In this document: positions 39,890 through 60,832 of the stretch, in pieces
Layout: each line of letters begins with the position of its first letter
How positions within the stretch are numbered: position 1 is the first letter of the stretch
Origin: Phallusia mammillata
Lineage: Eukaryota; Chordata; Ascidiacea; Phlebobranchia; Ascidiidae
DNA: 64,000 nucleotides
Assembly (NCBI GenBank): GCA_003260075.1
Contig: QLIY01000290.1
Coordinates: 19,328 to 83,327, forward strand
Direction of reading: 5' to 3'
Notes under the pieces: generated by a model
Seen by the model: only the letters and a program-made list of their open reading frames with translations
What the model was told of the DNA's origin: nothing
Database searches by the model: none
Translations under genes and position numbers: made by a program

Positions 39890-42018
39890 GCTGCCTGTTG
39901 CACACCCCTGATGTACAGGAAAATGATATTTTATTGCTTTCGCTTATGCAATGTGGAGAAAATATCACATTCTTTTGTTTAACATGTCCACATTTTTACA
40001 GATGTTGGCTGGTGTGATAAAAGTTGGAGCAGTTGATTGTGCAAAAGCAGGTCATTCGAGCTTTTGCAAGAAACAATTGGTCGACTCGTACCCTGAGATT
40101 CGACTCTACCCATCGAAGAAAAACGAACACTCGAACCCAGTGTATGACACTTATGAAGGGTGGAACCGACAAGCCCACTCACTCGCAGCTTGGGCACTAG
40201 AGTAAGTCACTGAGGAGGGATTAAATTGTTCATGAGCATGAGACAAGCAAATACATGTTTTGGAAAACTTTTAATATTTCATGTATTGTAGGAAGCCATC
40301 GAGACTGAAAAATGATTCATTGCTGTTAGAGGCATTTAGACTTATGTTCTTTATTATGTCAGTTAAGCAGGCATATAAGATAATTGTGAACTAAAATTAC
40401 CCTGTCCAGTTTGATAACTAAAAATACCCAAAGAACATTGATTCATTGCTGTGCAAATGACTTATTATGATTTATATTTTTTTCATTCTCTTATTTAAGG
40501 GGGGATATAAAAGATATTGGTCAACTATAATTAACCTATTCCAGCATAATAACTATAAAAAGTAGCTAAGAATTTGAAAGCTCGGCTGCACAGTTCAAAC
40601 CATTTTTTTCAACTTTTCAACAATGCTATTTGTCATTTTAATTTTTGCATTATAGGAATGTTCCAAATGGTGTTGTGACGATGTCATACAGCGATTTTGA
40701 CAACAACGGGCAACCAAAAGATAAAAGTGCATGGTTGTTGGATTTTTTCACGCCCTGGTGTGGTCACTGTCATGCTTTTGCACCAAAATTCATGATGCTG
40801 TCATTCGTAAGTATTGTCACACTACTATATTGGAATGCAAATGTAGAGAAATTATTAAAATTACCCCCCCCCCAGTATTGTCACACTACTATATTGGAAT
40901 GCAAATGTAGAGAAATTATTATGGGTCCCCTTCAGGGAAGGATCCCCTTCACATATTGATTTTACTCGAATCCCCCCCCCCATTTTGTATAGATTGTGGT
41001 CACATATGGGTGTATACAAATAAAATATAATACCCCCCCCCCCATTTTGTATAGATTGTGGTCACATATGGGTGTATACAAATAAAATATATATAATAGT
41101 AAAAGTACTTTTAAAATCAAAACATTGTAAAATCCGCTTCTGGCATCTACTGTGTGTTTTGTTGCAGAAATTCACAGATCGAGTAAAATTTGGAAAGATT
41201 GATTGCCAAAGTATGCCATCGATTTGTAGTAAAAATGGGGTAAGGGCTTATCCCACAATACAGTTTTATCCACCGAAATCTGGTTCTTCAAGACCAGGGA
41301 AGGAATCCATACGTACACAAGTAAGTTCAAATAAGTCAACAAAATTATGGCATATTAAAAAACCACTGCATTTTTATTTTTCTTGCACCAAATTGATCAT
41401 GTTTACTTCAGCTGCAACTGGTGTTTAAACGGGTTGCTAGGCAAATGTACCTTATATTGTTTGTAATTTGTAAACAATTTTTAAGGACCCAAATGAAATA
41501 CAAAGGATAATTGAAAGTCAAATGAATCAATATGAAACGAAAGAAGCAAAGAAACAAAAGTCCAAGAAGAAGGAAAAGGTAATGTTTATCACATAAAATC
41601 TTTTTATAAACCCGTTTTTGTAATTTTCAAACTTGTCATGATATGTAACAAGAAGCTACAATTACAAATAGCCGAATTGCTTAATATGTGAAAACCTGGT
41701 TTCAAAAAAACGTGCAAAATGTGCCATATTACAGTGGACAGTGGTATTTTTTATTGAGTTTTGTTTGATGAAGGAAAATATAGGGGCACAATAGCACTGA
41801 AACAATCACCAAGCCAGAAATAGCTGTGCAACATTAAATTGTTATACATTGCTTCAAAAATTCTAAAAAAAATTTGATGCACTGCAACTACACCATCGTT
41901 ACAAGGCATTAAATAACAGGGGGTCTCAAGAAAGTGAATGTATTGCAATTTGGGATTTAAGTGCAAAGTTTAGAATATTAATGTACTTGTTTGTTTTTTT
42001 GTGCAGGATGAGTTATAA
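30677..42018 (+). CDS. DNAJC10: ERdj5: ER DnaJ/thioredoxin disulfide reductase
   Basis: Exons: 30677-30856, 31224-31389, 31811-31861, 32144-32226, 32491-32625 (or 33284-33344 plus 33677-33753), 34030-34101, 34404-34574, 35225-35458, 36162-36272, 36590-36713, 37530-37669, 38115-38228, 38443-38544, 38878-39033, 40002-40201, 40656-40806, 41168-41320, 41486-41578, 42007-42018. Order: signal peptide ([15 protein letters not shown]), J domain with HPD, thioredoxin domain with CSHC, two thioredoxin-like regions without CxxC, then CPPC, CGPC and CGHC domains, a lysine-rich linker and a C-terminal KDEL. This matches the layout of vertebrate ERdj5, which reduces disulfides of misfolded ER proteins for degradation, with BiP recruited through the J domain. 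GTG at 30668 is in frame upstream, but the ATG at 30677 gives the proper signal peptide. The window also holds a duplicate of the last exon (42133-42144) beyond a C10 run. Confidence 0.95.
32491..32625 (+). other. DNAJC10: ERdj5 alternative module 1 (second half of first thioredoxin domain)
   Basis: A single 45-codon exon, phase 0 at both ends, starting [19 protein letters not shown] and containing [16 protein letters not shown] with the cis-proline SYPS. It directly completes the CSHC half-domain encoded at 32144-32226 and is the version closest to vertebrate ERdj5. Confidence 0.85.
33284..33753 (+). other. DNAJC10: ERdj5 alternative module 2 (paralogous half-domain in two exons)
   Basis: Exons 33284-33344 and 33677-33753 together give 46 codons, phase 0 outside and phase 1 between: [19 protein letters not shown], then [20 protein letters not shown]. 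It aligns end to end with module 1, keeping Trp, both later Cys and the cis-proline (SFPN). Splice sites are good (ttttccag, gtgctt, ctcag, gtgaac). Inclusion of both modules would stay in frame but duplicate half a fold, so exclusive use is more likely. Confidence 0.75.
37868..38045 (+). repeat. tRNA-derived SINE
   Basis: The head gcatgtgtagctcagtttgt holds an A-box-like tagctcagtttg, and gtgggttcgaattccacc is a B box. A shared tail follows (ttgccatatgggaatgcttt, ggctgattcggtataatgcc). Antisense copies lie at 25200-25325. It cannot fold as an intact tRNA. Intronic in DNAJC10. Confidence 0.7.
38305..38405 (+). repeat. 'gcagacagtg' dispersed repeat with inverted halves
   Basis: Reads cagacagtgcacactctttc then cgacctataaggtctcatca gtgcagctgg, followed by aacagtgtgcactctctgca, so the ends are inverted copies. 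It ends 38 bp before exon 38443-38544 of DNAJC10. Confidence 0.6.
39054..39435. mobile_element. hAT MITE with 8-bp target duplication
   Basis: Terminal inverted repeats tagtgatgcaccgaa and ttcggtgcatcacta, flanked on both sides by gtttttac (39046-39053 and 39436-39443). Length 382 bp, no coding capacity. An 8-bp duplication and TA(G)-start ends indicate the hAT superfamily. Inserted in a DNAJC10 intron 13 bp after an exon. Confidence 0.9.
39793..39887. other. Homopolymer run, probable disguised gap (95 C)
   Basis: A pure C run in a DNAJC10 intron. Poly-proline and poly-glycine frames across it are spurious. Confidence 0.75.
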
Positions 42019-43731
42019 CCAGCATTCCCAATGACCTTGCCCAATTCTCACAACTGTTAAGCAACAACGCCCCCCCCCCGATTTAAATGCAAAGTTTAGA
42101 ATATTAATGTACTTGTTTGTTTTCTTGTGCAGGATGAGTTATAACCAGCATTCCCAATGACTTTGCCAAAATTTCGCAACTGTTAAGCAACAACAAACAC
42201 CACTTGTATTTGCACAGTTGATTAAACTTTGGATGGAAAATATCTAGGAAATGTCTGAAGCTGCAATAGTTTAATATGTATGTCTAATGTTGCCTTATGA
42301 CAAAACAATTGATGTTTATTTGCAATAACACAGAAATAGAACTATTTTTCTGCTTTCAATTTACTTGTGTTCAAATTGTTACTTTTTTCTGAACTTTATT
42401 TATCTGTGTTACACTTGGAAAGTTCTTTATGTACCTACTTGATACACAATGTGCCTATTTCACTTGAAGAATGTATGTGTTACACATTGGGCAATTATGT
42501 TACACCCTGCAGATTGTTTGAGCTTTATTAAGTCAAAATGAAGCGAAACCACCTACACTTTTGCTATGATTGAAGCACATTTTTTTGGTGTTGAATACTT
42601 TTTTGAAGTTATTTTTTTGTTGGTGGTGTAAATTAATCAACACTTATTGTGCAAAAAGCCACATTAGGATGCCTGGTTATGGTTAAAAATTTCGATTTGA
42701 ACCTAAAGTCATTAACAAATACATTACTGTTTAAGTGACAAAATTTTGCTATTTACTTGATAATTCAAAAAATTTTGACATTCAAGTTGTGGTTTATACA
42801 CAATTGTGCTTGTTTCATAAATGATGTGTTAAATTTGTTCTGTAGTTTACAAACTTGTTGAAAGTTTCAAATGCAAAATAAACGGTTATGATTTTTGCTT
42901 GTTGCATTTTCTTATGATAGTGTTAAAGAAGTGTGATATATTTAGAATAGTGACAACATAGATTTCTATTTTTAAAAGTTGCAAGAGCTAGCTTTAGTTT
43001 TGTGTTGCCAACAACAAAAAGAGGCGAGGCGTAATATGTGACACGTGTACAAAACTGATCCATTTGATATGCCTTGCAGGGGGAACCACCGATATTTTCC
43101 CCTTATAAAATGTGATGTTTGTGTCGAAAGCCATATCAGTAGCATTGGTGCAACGGCAAAGCCTACAATTGGAGTCCAGGTGAAATTTTATATACTTTTG
43201 CGACAGTGAAAGTTTTTTATGTACTAAAATGCAAATTGAGTGAAGCTATGTTTTGATTTTTGGGCTGCCAAGCACATTTACATGACGTAAATAAAGCTGT
43301 CATAATTTTAAATTTTTGTTTCCTTTAGTCCTATAATAATGTTAAAAAAGTTCAAAAAATAAGACCTATTCCGTTACACCGCCTATGCAAGCTTTTTCAG
43401 ACGTCAAAAATATTTAAAATCCTTCTCAAATGTTTGTATATTCTGAGATATTGAAGTGTTTGTTTTAGGTGGAGTCACTAAAAATAGAAATCGAATTGGT
43501 TGAGCTTTTATTGATCGAATACGAAAGCGATGTTCAGTGTTCACTCTGTTCACGAGACGAAAGCTTTATGAAATAGGAATATAATTTTCTGTCTTTGTTA
43601 AAACAAGCAGGAAAAACTGTAATGCGATTGTTTTGTACACTAGACCCGAAAACTGTGGTGTAAACTAATTCTATAGCAAAGTTTCTACAAGTTATATTTT
43701 AGAGTTGAGATCTAAATTGCTCCGAACAAAA
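42019..43731 (+). terminator. DNAJC10 3' region and spacer to NSF
   Basis: Holds the duplicated final DNAJC10 exon after the C10 run (42070-42079), then AT-rich 3' sequence. An AATAAA at 42877-42882 is a candidate polyadenylation signal. No gene is seen between 42900 and 43731. Confidence 0.45.
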
Positions 43732-53055
<9,324 letters not shown>

Positions 53056-54002
53056 AGCATTACTCAAAGAACAGCTGAATCAAAAAATAATTTTTGTCAT
53101 TTTGGAAATTTGTGATTTTAAAATATAAAGCACCAACCAATGGAAAAAATTCAATGTTGCAACAAAACGAAATAATTTTTAACTCAAATGAACACCAATA
53201 TTTGGAATTATTGTTTGTTTGAACAAATTTCATTCTTGGTTTGAGAGGTCCTACAAGAGACTGGGAAAAAGTTTTCTTGAAATTCATTGTGTTGGTTGAG
53301 TATTTAATGGAGGTGCATTTTTGTTAAGTGATGTTTCTGCTATCCACGTTTGTTGTCTAATTTAATCCAACATGTTTCCACATCTGCTAAAACCCCACTA
53401 GTTACTTGCTGGAGTTTTCATATTCGTGGTAGAATTTTTTTGTTGTGTAAAACAAATAGCAGAATTTACGGAACAGTTTGGCAACATAAAGAAACGCATG
53501 ATGTAATTTTGCTTTTGATTTCAAATTAGACAAATAATCTTTTTTTTAATGTATTATTTTGAAATTGTCAACTGGGACTTTAAATGACAGGGGGGGGGGA
53601 TTTCAAATTAGACAAATAATCTTTTTTAATGTATTATTTTGAAATTGTCAACTGGGACTTTAAATGACATACCTCATTTTCAGTCCTTGGAATTATTCAA
53701 AAAGGTCCAGCATTAGTCATTGTTTACAAAAGCAAGTACGTCTTCGAGTTTCAAATATTTAAAATTGTATAGGTATGTCGTCGTTCGTTCGTTTGTTTTT
53801 TCAATCGTATTGGTTTCTATAGATATCACGATTTACTTGTAGACTGTGCAATAAAATATTGTTTCCATAAGTTGGTGGTTTTGTCATTTCGACTACGAAT
53901 CAACCAGTGGTGGGATTCACTTTTTTTGTCAGCCGGTTCTATCACAAAAGTCATATTTTGGTTCGGTTACAAAAAGTCCATTGACAGTAACCAGTAATGC
54001 TA

Positions 54003-54059
<57 letters not shown>

Positions 54060-54578
54060 AGAACAGGCTGAATCTCACCACTGGAATCAACCATATTGTT
54101 ATCTGATTGAAAACATTACGACAGGTTGAGGGCGCATATAATGTTACTCACATGTGTGGACGTCCAGGTACGTTAAAACGTATGTTGAGCACAATATTGC
54201 TCACTATGCACTCGGGGAGCACGTATGCCAAGAAAATTCATGTAACTTAGCTAATTTGGTCGATAGATAATTTTGCAAACAGCAATAACCAGGTCACTAA
54301 CGGTTTAACTTACAAAAGCAGATGAATGTAAACACATTTTTTTGGTTTGGAACTATTTTAAACGGAAACTGTTAAAAATGTATCGAAAACTTTCGCATGT
54401 CCCGGACAACGCATAATTTTAAAAAAGAACTGTTAAAGTTACGTTTCGTGAAAATAACGTTCGGTGATGCAAAAGCATGCGAGTAGTGATTTGTATTGTG
54501 AACTTGTCTAAAAATTGAACAATTTGACAAACATTGACTTTTAACAGTTACTTACGCATGAGGTGAGGATATTTTGCA
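53056..54578 (+). terminator. NSF 3' region and spacer to MRPL12
   Basis: AATAAA at 53850-53855 is a candidate NSF polyadenylation signal. A G10 run (53590-53599) separates two near-identical 70-bp copies of 3' sequence. A MITE lies at 53905-54083. No other gene is seen. Confidence 0.5.
53905..54083. mobile_element. hAT-type MITE with 8-bp target duplication, centre lost in a gap run
   Basis: Ends cagtggtgggattc and gaatctcaccactg, flanked by gaatcaac on both sides (53897-53904 and 54084-54091). A 52-G run (54006-54057) stands where other copies carry the hairpin-forming core ggttcgctgatctcataaaa. Confidence 0.85.
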
Positions 54579-55154
54579 ATGTCTCGTGTAAGCAGATTGT
54601 TATTACATTCTACACGTGTTTGTTTGGTGCGACAGCCAATTGTTACGTGTAGAAGAAGCTTTATTGCTTCGTCAAATCGTTTTCAAACTCAGGAAGGTGT
54701 GTCAGAAATTTCACCACCGCAATTGGATAACGAACCAAAGCTTTACGAACCCAAAATTGTGCAACTTGTGGACGAGATCTCCAAACTAACATTGCGTGAA
54801 GTAACAGACTTGAATGAGCTGCTAAAAAGCACTCTTGGTATTAAGGATGCCCCGGTTATGGCTGCTGCATCAGTTGTAGCTCCACAGGCAGAAGATGCTG
54901 AAGGAAACAATGAAGAAGACCAAGGAGTTGTTGAACAATCTGAATTTACTGTTAAGTTGACCAGTTATAACGCCACCAGCAAAATTAAGGTGATTAAGGC
55001 GATAAAGTTGATTTTGCCTGAACTTAATCTTGTGCAAGTGAAAAAGTTTGTCGAAAGTGCGCCGTGTGTGCTGAAAGAAGAAGTTTCAAAGGAGGAATCT
55101 GAACAAATTAAAGCAGATTTAACCGCCGCTGGAGCCCAAGTGGAAGTGGTGTAG
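54579..55154 (+). CDS. MRPL12: Mitochondrial ribosomal protein bL12m
   Basis: A single uninterrupted exon of 191 codons. The N terminus is basic and hydroxyl-rich (MSRVSRLLLHSTRVCLVRQP), as expected for a mitochondrial presequence. Residues about 60-90 (IVQLVDEISKLTLREVTDLN) form the L7/L12 dimerisation helices. A flexible Ala/Glu linker leads to the C-terminal domain from about 124 (FTVKLTSYNATSKIKVIKAI, then KKFVESAPCVLKEEVSKEE) that binds translation factors. The length suits the family. Lack of introns among intron-rich neighbours could reflect intron loss or retroposition. AATAAA at 55241-55246 is a likely polyadenylation signal, and NUP42 begins only 278 bp after the stop. Confidence 0.95.
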   Translation: MSRVSRLLLHSTRVCLVRQPIVTCRRSFIASSNRFQTQEGVSEISPPQLDNEPKLYEPKIVQLVDEISKLTLREVTDLNELLKSTLGIKDAPVMAAASVVAPQAEDAEGNNEEDQGVVEQSEFTVKLTSYNATSKIKVIKAIKLILPELNLVQVKKFVESAPCVLKEEVSKEESEQIKADLTAAGAQVEVV

Positions 55155-55240
55155 AAACATTTTTAAAATACGCCAAAAACAAAAGATACAATGTACACTG
55201 CATATTGTACATGAGCAAAAACTTCATGCAGTTCTTGGAC

Positions 55241-55246
55241 AATAAA
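55241..55246 (+). terminator. Candidate polyadenylation signal of MRPL12
   Basis: AATAAA 87 bp after the MRPL12 stop codon. Confidence 0.6.
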
Positions 55247-55431
55247 ACAAAACTTGCAAGCCAATGGTTTGTCTTTCCCATAAATGACAATACAGTTTCA
55301 AAAAATGTGGAGTATTATGTTTGGTTTTCCAAAAAAAATTGTAATAATGATGTAACATAAGTGTCCAATTTTTGCTGAAATGTGATGTAACAGTTTCTAA
55401 CATCTTTGTTTAGACTGAATAAGCAGTAAGC

Positions 55432-58400
55432 ATGGTTGTGTGTAAGTTTTTTCAGCAGGGAAAATGCAAGTTCGGAAATCGATGTCGCAACGAACACATT
55501 CGTGATGGTGGCTATCAAGGTGACTCATTAACACATTTTTTGTAAACTTTTCTTGACCTTTTTAATTCTTTGGCCTCTTTTTTGTAATGTACATTCTTTA
55601 ATGTTTTTTATGCCCTATTCATTTGTTGTAAAATTAAATTTGAAACCCAATTCTTGCATATTCTTTGAACTAAAAAAAATCAGCTATCTTTGCTTTTGAA
55701 TCAATTGTTTATTAAAAACTATAGCTTTGAAACCAGACATCATATGTTGTGTCTTTATGAAATCTTAACATTTTACTTGTTTGTTAAGGTGGCGAAAGAT
55801 CGAGGTCAAACTATGGCAGAAACACCCAGGAAAACTATAGACAAGACAATCAGTATCAAGGTAATGTAGGTTGAGCATATGCTGCATATAATTGATTATG
55901 TGTACTGCTTGCAATGCTACCATGATTACTGCTTTCCCTGTTAGGGTTTGGCATACATATGTCACTTGGCCAGTTTAGCTGTAGCAATTAGTGATGCACC
56001 GAAGTTTCAGTTGGACGAAACATTTCCGAACTTTTTTGAAAATTCGTCCGAAACCGAACTTTTTGATTGCTTGGAATTAATACCTAAACTTTCATTTTCG
56101 CCAATATGAAACATCACAAATTAGCTATTTACCTATAAGATACGAGCCATTGTTGTCTGCAAAATATATTTTTTCAAGTTTAGAAAAGCTTTTGCATTGT
56201 GAATGTGATTTTGGTTTGTCATAATTGAGTTCACTTGCAACAACAACACAAGGTTCAGTTGAAAACATCCATAAGAACGGGATTTTAGGTTCAGCCTTAT
56301 GGCCAAATATTAGGTTTCGGCCCGAACCTTTTTAGGTGGGTTCAGTGCATCACTAGTAGCAATCATATTCCACCAGTAGCATCTTCATTTTTTTGCACTT
56401 TATACGATTGCAATGTTGTAAAGCTATTCAAGCTTGATGCAATTGTGTTGGTCAAGCAAAAACTGGACTTTAAAATCATTGCAATATTTTTTTTCCAGGT
56501 GATCGAGGTTATCAATCGGGTTTCGGCAGAAATTCACAACAAAATTCTCGCCAAGATGGGTTCCGTGGTACGTTTGTTTGTTTAAGTTGTAGTTTTATCA
56601 ATGTCAAAATATAATTTTATAGAAAACCGACAACAGAACAATGATTATGGAAGAAATCAACAACAAGGCAATTTTGGTGGACAGGGTAGAAATCAAAATC
56701 AAGGTATTATATAAAAGTACAAGTATTGAATGAAAAAAAACTGAAATTCAATGTTTTTAGATGACTACAGCAGCCCTTTTATGAGAAATAATCAACAGCA
56801 ACATCAACAACCTAAAAAACCAAATCAAGATAGGTCAGTTTTTTCTTCTGACAAAATTTTTTAACAAAAATTTTTGGGTGCCTACACCATCCAGTACCAA
56901 GCAGTTCTACAATAAAATTGCTTTTTTGTATTAGATTAGAACATACCTATTGGCTTGTTAATAGGCTGTTGCTGCAAGGCACACTGTATTATGAGATTTT
57001 TATCAAAAAAAAACTGATGTTTGCATGTTATTAAAAGAGCTTTGTGTTTCATAATGTGCCGTTATCACAATGAAGGCACCCATATGGGACATCAAAACAG
57101 CGGTTATTTGTAATAAAAAAGTGCTCAAAAAGCAAACATTTTTAATACTAAGGGTTTGTATTTGCCAAAATTCAACATTTCACAATATTTGGTTGTTTAG
57201 GTTCCACTGGAGCAAAGGGTCAACCAACAAATTCAGCGCCTTAGAAAATGCCCCAAACGATAATAACTTTGCTTCTGGACAAGCTGAGGATGAAGCAATG
57301 ATCAAATCGATACAAGATGACATGAAAGTTTGGGTGGAGTCAAAAATGTGGCCTTACTCTTGTTATTACTGTTCTAAGGGAAAGAAATGCATAGAAGGTA
57401 AAAGGTGTAAAATATTTGTTTCAAATGCTGTGTTGGGAACCTTCATTTTACCTATAATCAGTTGATTTGTTTTCTTGGCAGGCAAGCAATATGTAAGCAT
57501 ACAGTGAGTCTGCTGTCTAGCTGCCTGTCTGAATACAATAATGCTGTTTTATTTTATATTTGATATTCTTAACTTTGGTAAGGGGCAATTCTTGGTCAGA
57601 TAAACACATGGTTGAGACAGGGTTAGAACCAGCAACCCTGTGAGCACAAAGCAGATGAATGTACCAATAGGCCATATTTTTGTCTATGTTTATGCTGTGC
57701 TGATATAATTATGTTGTTTAAGGTCTTCCTGATATACAACCAGAGGAATTAAGAGTTTTGTTTCTTCTACATGGAGAGGAGGTTTATAAAAGTTTAATAC
57801 AACAAGTGGACATGATGTACAACAAGTTAGTACAAAAACTAATTTAATGCCATGGAACCTTATTGGTGAAATAACATATTTTTGAAGGAGAAAAGATGAA
57901 CTATTTATAATGATGAATGATGTGAAACAAGCGATATTGTCTGATATGAATAACTCTGTTGCATCAAACCCTTCGTCTTGTCTGACTATTATGTCAATGT
58001 ATGGGCAAGGTGTAGGTGAGTTATCTTTTCATTTACCAGACAAGTATGTCTCAAAATGATTGAAATAAAAGTCAGAATACAAATAATGCTATACACCGTC
58101 CAAATATGTGGCAGTAAAATAATAGCTGTTTTCTTGATAATGTTCCACTCAACAAACTGGAGTGCTGTAAGGAGGCCACATTAGATCATACAGGTAATGT
58201 TTTGCCACCAGCTGCACTGATGAGACCTCATTGGTCCAAACAGTGTGCATTGTACCTGATGAAAACTTATTAGTCACCAAAGGGCACATATTGTTTTCGC
58301 AGTGCTTTCTACTGGCATTAAACATATTGTAATAAAACCTGTAATGTCATGTTGCGACAGATTGGTCAACTTACTGATATTTTTATGTTGTAGATTTTAA

Positions 58401-58734
58401 GCAGAAGGGTGCAACTGTACCCCCTACACAACCTCCTTCTTTGCAAGCTGACCCCCAGTCCTTGCCTGCGTCTTTGCCCACACCTGAACCCCAAAATAAC
58501 CCCCAACCTTCTGGGTCAGTTACTCCAGCACCTGAACCCGCCAAACCAAAAGTAGTCGCTGTAGCGAATATATTTAAAAACGCGCCGCCGGTCTCTGTGG
58601 CGCCTCAAGCGGAAGACACGAGGTACACGAATCGTGAAATTTTGACCGACGAAGAATTGGAACAGTTCCAAAATGAGAGATTCACATTAGGGGAAATCCC
58701 AATGAGACCACCGCCGAAGGAAATGTGCAGATGA
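55432..58734 (+). CDS. NUP42: Nucleoporin-like protein 2 (CCCH-type nucleoporin)
   Basis: Exons: 55432-55519, 55789-55860, 56499-56567, 56623-56703, 56761-56833, 57201-57397, 57723-57835, 57888-58015, 58394-58734. The product starts MVVCKFFQQGKCKFGNRC..H, a CCCH zinc finger as in vertebrate NUPL2/hCG1. A Gln/Asn/Gly/Arg-rich region follows with few FG dipeptides (GFGRN, NFGGQ). The middle part has WPYSCYYCSKGKKC, and a Pro-rich stretch leads to the conserved C-terminal motif ERFTLGEIPMRPPPKE. In other animals the protein sits on the cytoplasmic face of the nuclear pore and aids mRNA export with Gle1 and Dbp5, the C-terminal segment contacting Gle1. Scarcity of FG repeats is unusual for the family. 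AATAAA at 58780-58785 is a likely polyadenylation signal. Confidence 0.9.
55989..56355. mobile_element. hAT MITE with 8-bp target duplication
   Basis: Terminal repeats tagtgatgcaccgaag and gtgcatcacta, flanked by gtagcaat at 55981-55988 and 56356-56363. Same family as 39054-39435, inserted in a NUP42 intron. Confidence 0.9.
57590..57675 (-). repeat. tRNA-like repeat fragment
   Basis: Contains acagggttagaaccagcaac, an inverted B-box-like motif in a tRNA-like context. Too degraded to assign an anticodon. Confidence 0.4.
58195..58270 (-). repeat. 'gcagacagtg' repeat fragment in NUP42 intron
   Basis: Reads caccagctgcactgatgaga and ccaaacagtgtgcattgtac, the reverse orientation of the dispersed family. 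Confidence 0.5.
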
Positions 58735-59107
58735 CGTCACTTTTTTCGTTTGTTGAAGAGCAGTATTTATAATATTTGCAATAAATTTGTCGTTTTTTTT
58801 TATTCTTTGTACAGTTGGCATTTATAGACTGATTTTTTTTAAACGGGTGAGTAGCCTGTTTATGAAATGTCAAACGGCCTGTTGCAGCAATTCTCAACCT
58901 TAAAGTGATCGCGTTCGGCCTGGCGACTTTTTTATTGCTGCGTACCACCTAAACCAGATATTTAACAATTTTTGTGCGCTCGACATATACCGACTAGATG
59001 TTTTTTTGAAATATAGTTAGCCTATTCATGGGTCGTCGTTCGGTCTACTGCAGTGGGTCTCAACCTTACCATCTGACGGCTTTTTATCGCTGCGTACCAA
59101 CCTATAA
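58735..59107. repeat. Degraded hAT (Charlie-like) ends
   Basis: Two segments (about 58885-58950 and 59051-59105) share a cag..ttctcaacctt or cagtgggtctcaacctt start and tgctgcgtacca. The second resembles Charlie-type ends. No transposase is visible. Confidence 0.4.
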
Positions 59108-59666
59108 CAGACATGGGCAATTTACGGCCCGCGGGCCACATCCAGGCCGTTGGCTGTCCCTGTCTGGCCCGTGTGAGGTCAAGTAATTAAGGAAAAATAG
59201 GCTCATTTATGCTGTGTGTGTGAAATACGGCAGTGTTGTTTTTATTTTAAAATATATTTTGCCATGTTTTTTTATATATATTCACGTAGCAACGCACAAC
59301 AACTACAAGTGATGCTGGGTAAAGTCGATATAAACACAAGTTGTCCACCCAATGTTACGTGATATAGCCTGTGTTGTCGAAAAAACAGGAAGAATAGCAA
59401 AAAAACATAAATTGTCTGATTTTTACAAACTGGAAAGCGCAAAACGCAAATTTGATTTGACAAATTAAATAAAAATTTCGAAAATCTCAATGCAAATATT
59501 TACAAAATACTCTTATTCTTTTAATCGCAAATATATATTTCAATTTTTAAATGATGAGGAAAATTAGTACTGAGCAGATTTCAGTTCATGTTATTGTTAG
59601 TTCGGCCCTCCAACACAAGTCAGTTTTCTTATGTGACCCTCTTTGAAAATTAATTGCCCACTCCTG
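59108..59666. mobile_element. hAT-like element with gggcaatt ends
   Basis: The left end cagacatgggcaatttacgg cccgcgggccacat is typical of hAT elements with a GGGCAA terminal motif; the right end is ttaattgcccactcctg. No convincing 8-bp duplication and no transposase frame in 559 bp. Confidence 0.65.
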
Positions 59667-59865
59667 CTACAGATAGAGCAAGTAGTTGTTTTAAAATCTC
59701 TAAATTGCTATTTTCTGAAATAGAATAATACCGACAACTATAAAAAATAAGTATAGAATTTGATATTTGTTCTTTATATAACTTTACTTTTCCTACATAT
59801 TAAGTGTTTCATTTGAATTCAATCTCTGTCAAACAACATTAAGTCTTAAACTTTTGACATTTTAA

Positions 59866-60175
59866 CCCAGAATTCGGGCTTGGGTTTCTTCGAAAATCGC
59901 GCTTAATTTGGGCCTGACCTTACACAATGCGTCAATATATTTTGAATAAATTTAACTAGCTAAATAGCTAGTTGCTGGACCTGACCTTCTGTCAAACCGA
60001 CCTTAATAGGCTAGTCCTGTTCAAAACCAATTTTCTATTGTGTTTGTTGTCTTGGTCTTTCCCGAGTCTTCAATGTATAGGCTGGTCAACAAACTTTTGG
60101 ACCTAACAGGGTTTCTGAAAAACGATTCGGGTCGGGTTTCGGACTCCAGTTTCAGGCCTGTTTACCACTCTGCCT
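59866..60175 (-). mobile_element. 'cccgaa' MITE-like repeat, reverse orientation
   Basis: Shares gggcctgaccttacac, gctagttgctggacctgacct and gttttggtc-type blocks with 62592-62935 in the opposite orientation. Confidence 0.5.
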
Positions 60176-60297
60176 CAACCAAAGTACATTTGCATTATCC
60201 ACGTTTTTGCGTTAATAAAGTTACACCGTTGTGTAACAATTTCCGGCTCGGTGATTGTTCAAGTTGCTATGTTGTCCTTCACGAAGAGAAATAAACA

Positions 60298-60476
60298 CAG
60301 TGCTGGGAATCAATTTTTTGTCAGCCGGTTCTATCACAAAAACCATATTTTTTAACGGGTTCTGTCACAAAAAGTCTATTGACACTAACCAGTAATGCTA
60401 ACCGGTTCGCTGATCTCATAAAATTTCGTGAGTCGGTTCTATAGAACCGGTGCGACCCGGCTGAATCCCACCTCTG
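60298..60476. mobile_element. cagtggtgggattc-family MITE
   Basis: Ends cagtgctgggaatc and gaatcccacctctg around the intact family core (gctaaccggttcgctgatct, cgtgagtcggttctatagaa). This is the best view of the core sequence in the window. Confidence 0.75.
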
Positions 60477-60832
60477 CATACAATCATTTACACCAGTTGT
60501 AAACAGTCAGCTGTTTTATTACACCGAAAAACACATTTTATTTGGTGATTGTTTGTTCTTCATCTTTAGTCCCGCAAATCCCGTAAGCTTTACATGTTTG
60601 GCAGATGTTAAACACTGCAAAAAATCAACGATTTTTAATTTAACAGATGATCAATGCCCAAAATTTTTGAAAACTTAAATAGTGAATTTTAGGTAAGAAA
60701 TTTGCTTACGTATTGTCAATGAAAAGTCTGCGCAATTCTCTAGGCAGTAGCATGTCCACTGTAAACACAATAAAACACCAACTTTAATCAGTAATCCAGT
60801 AGTTGTTAAATTTGCGACTTTGCACACCTAAA

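Noticed and set aside
42133..42144. Second copy of the terminal DEL exon of ERdj5
   Set aside because: It belongs to a local duplication after the C10 run at 42070-42079 and is best explained as an unmerged contig overlap.
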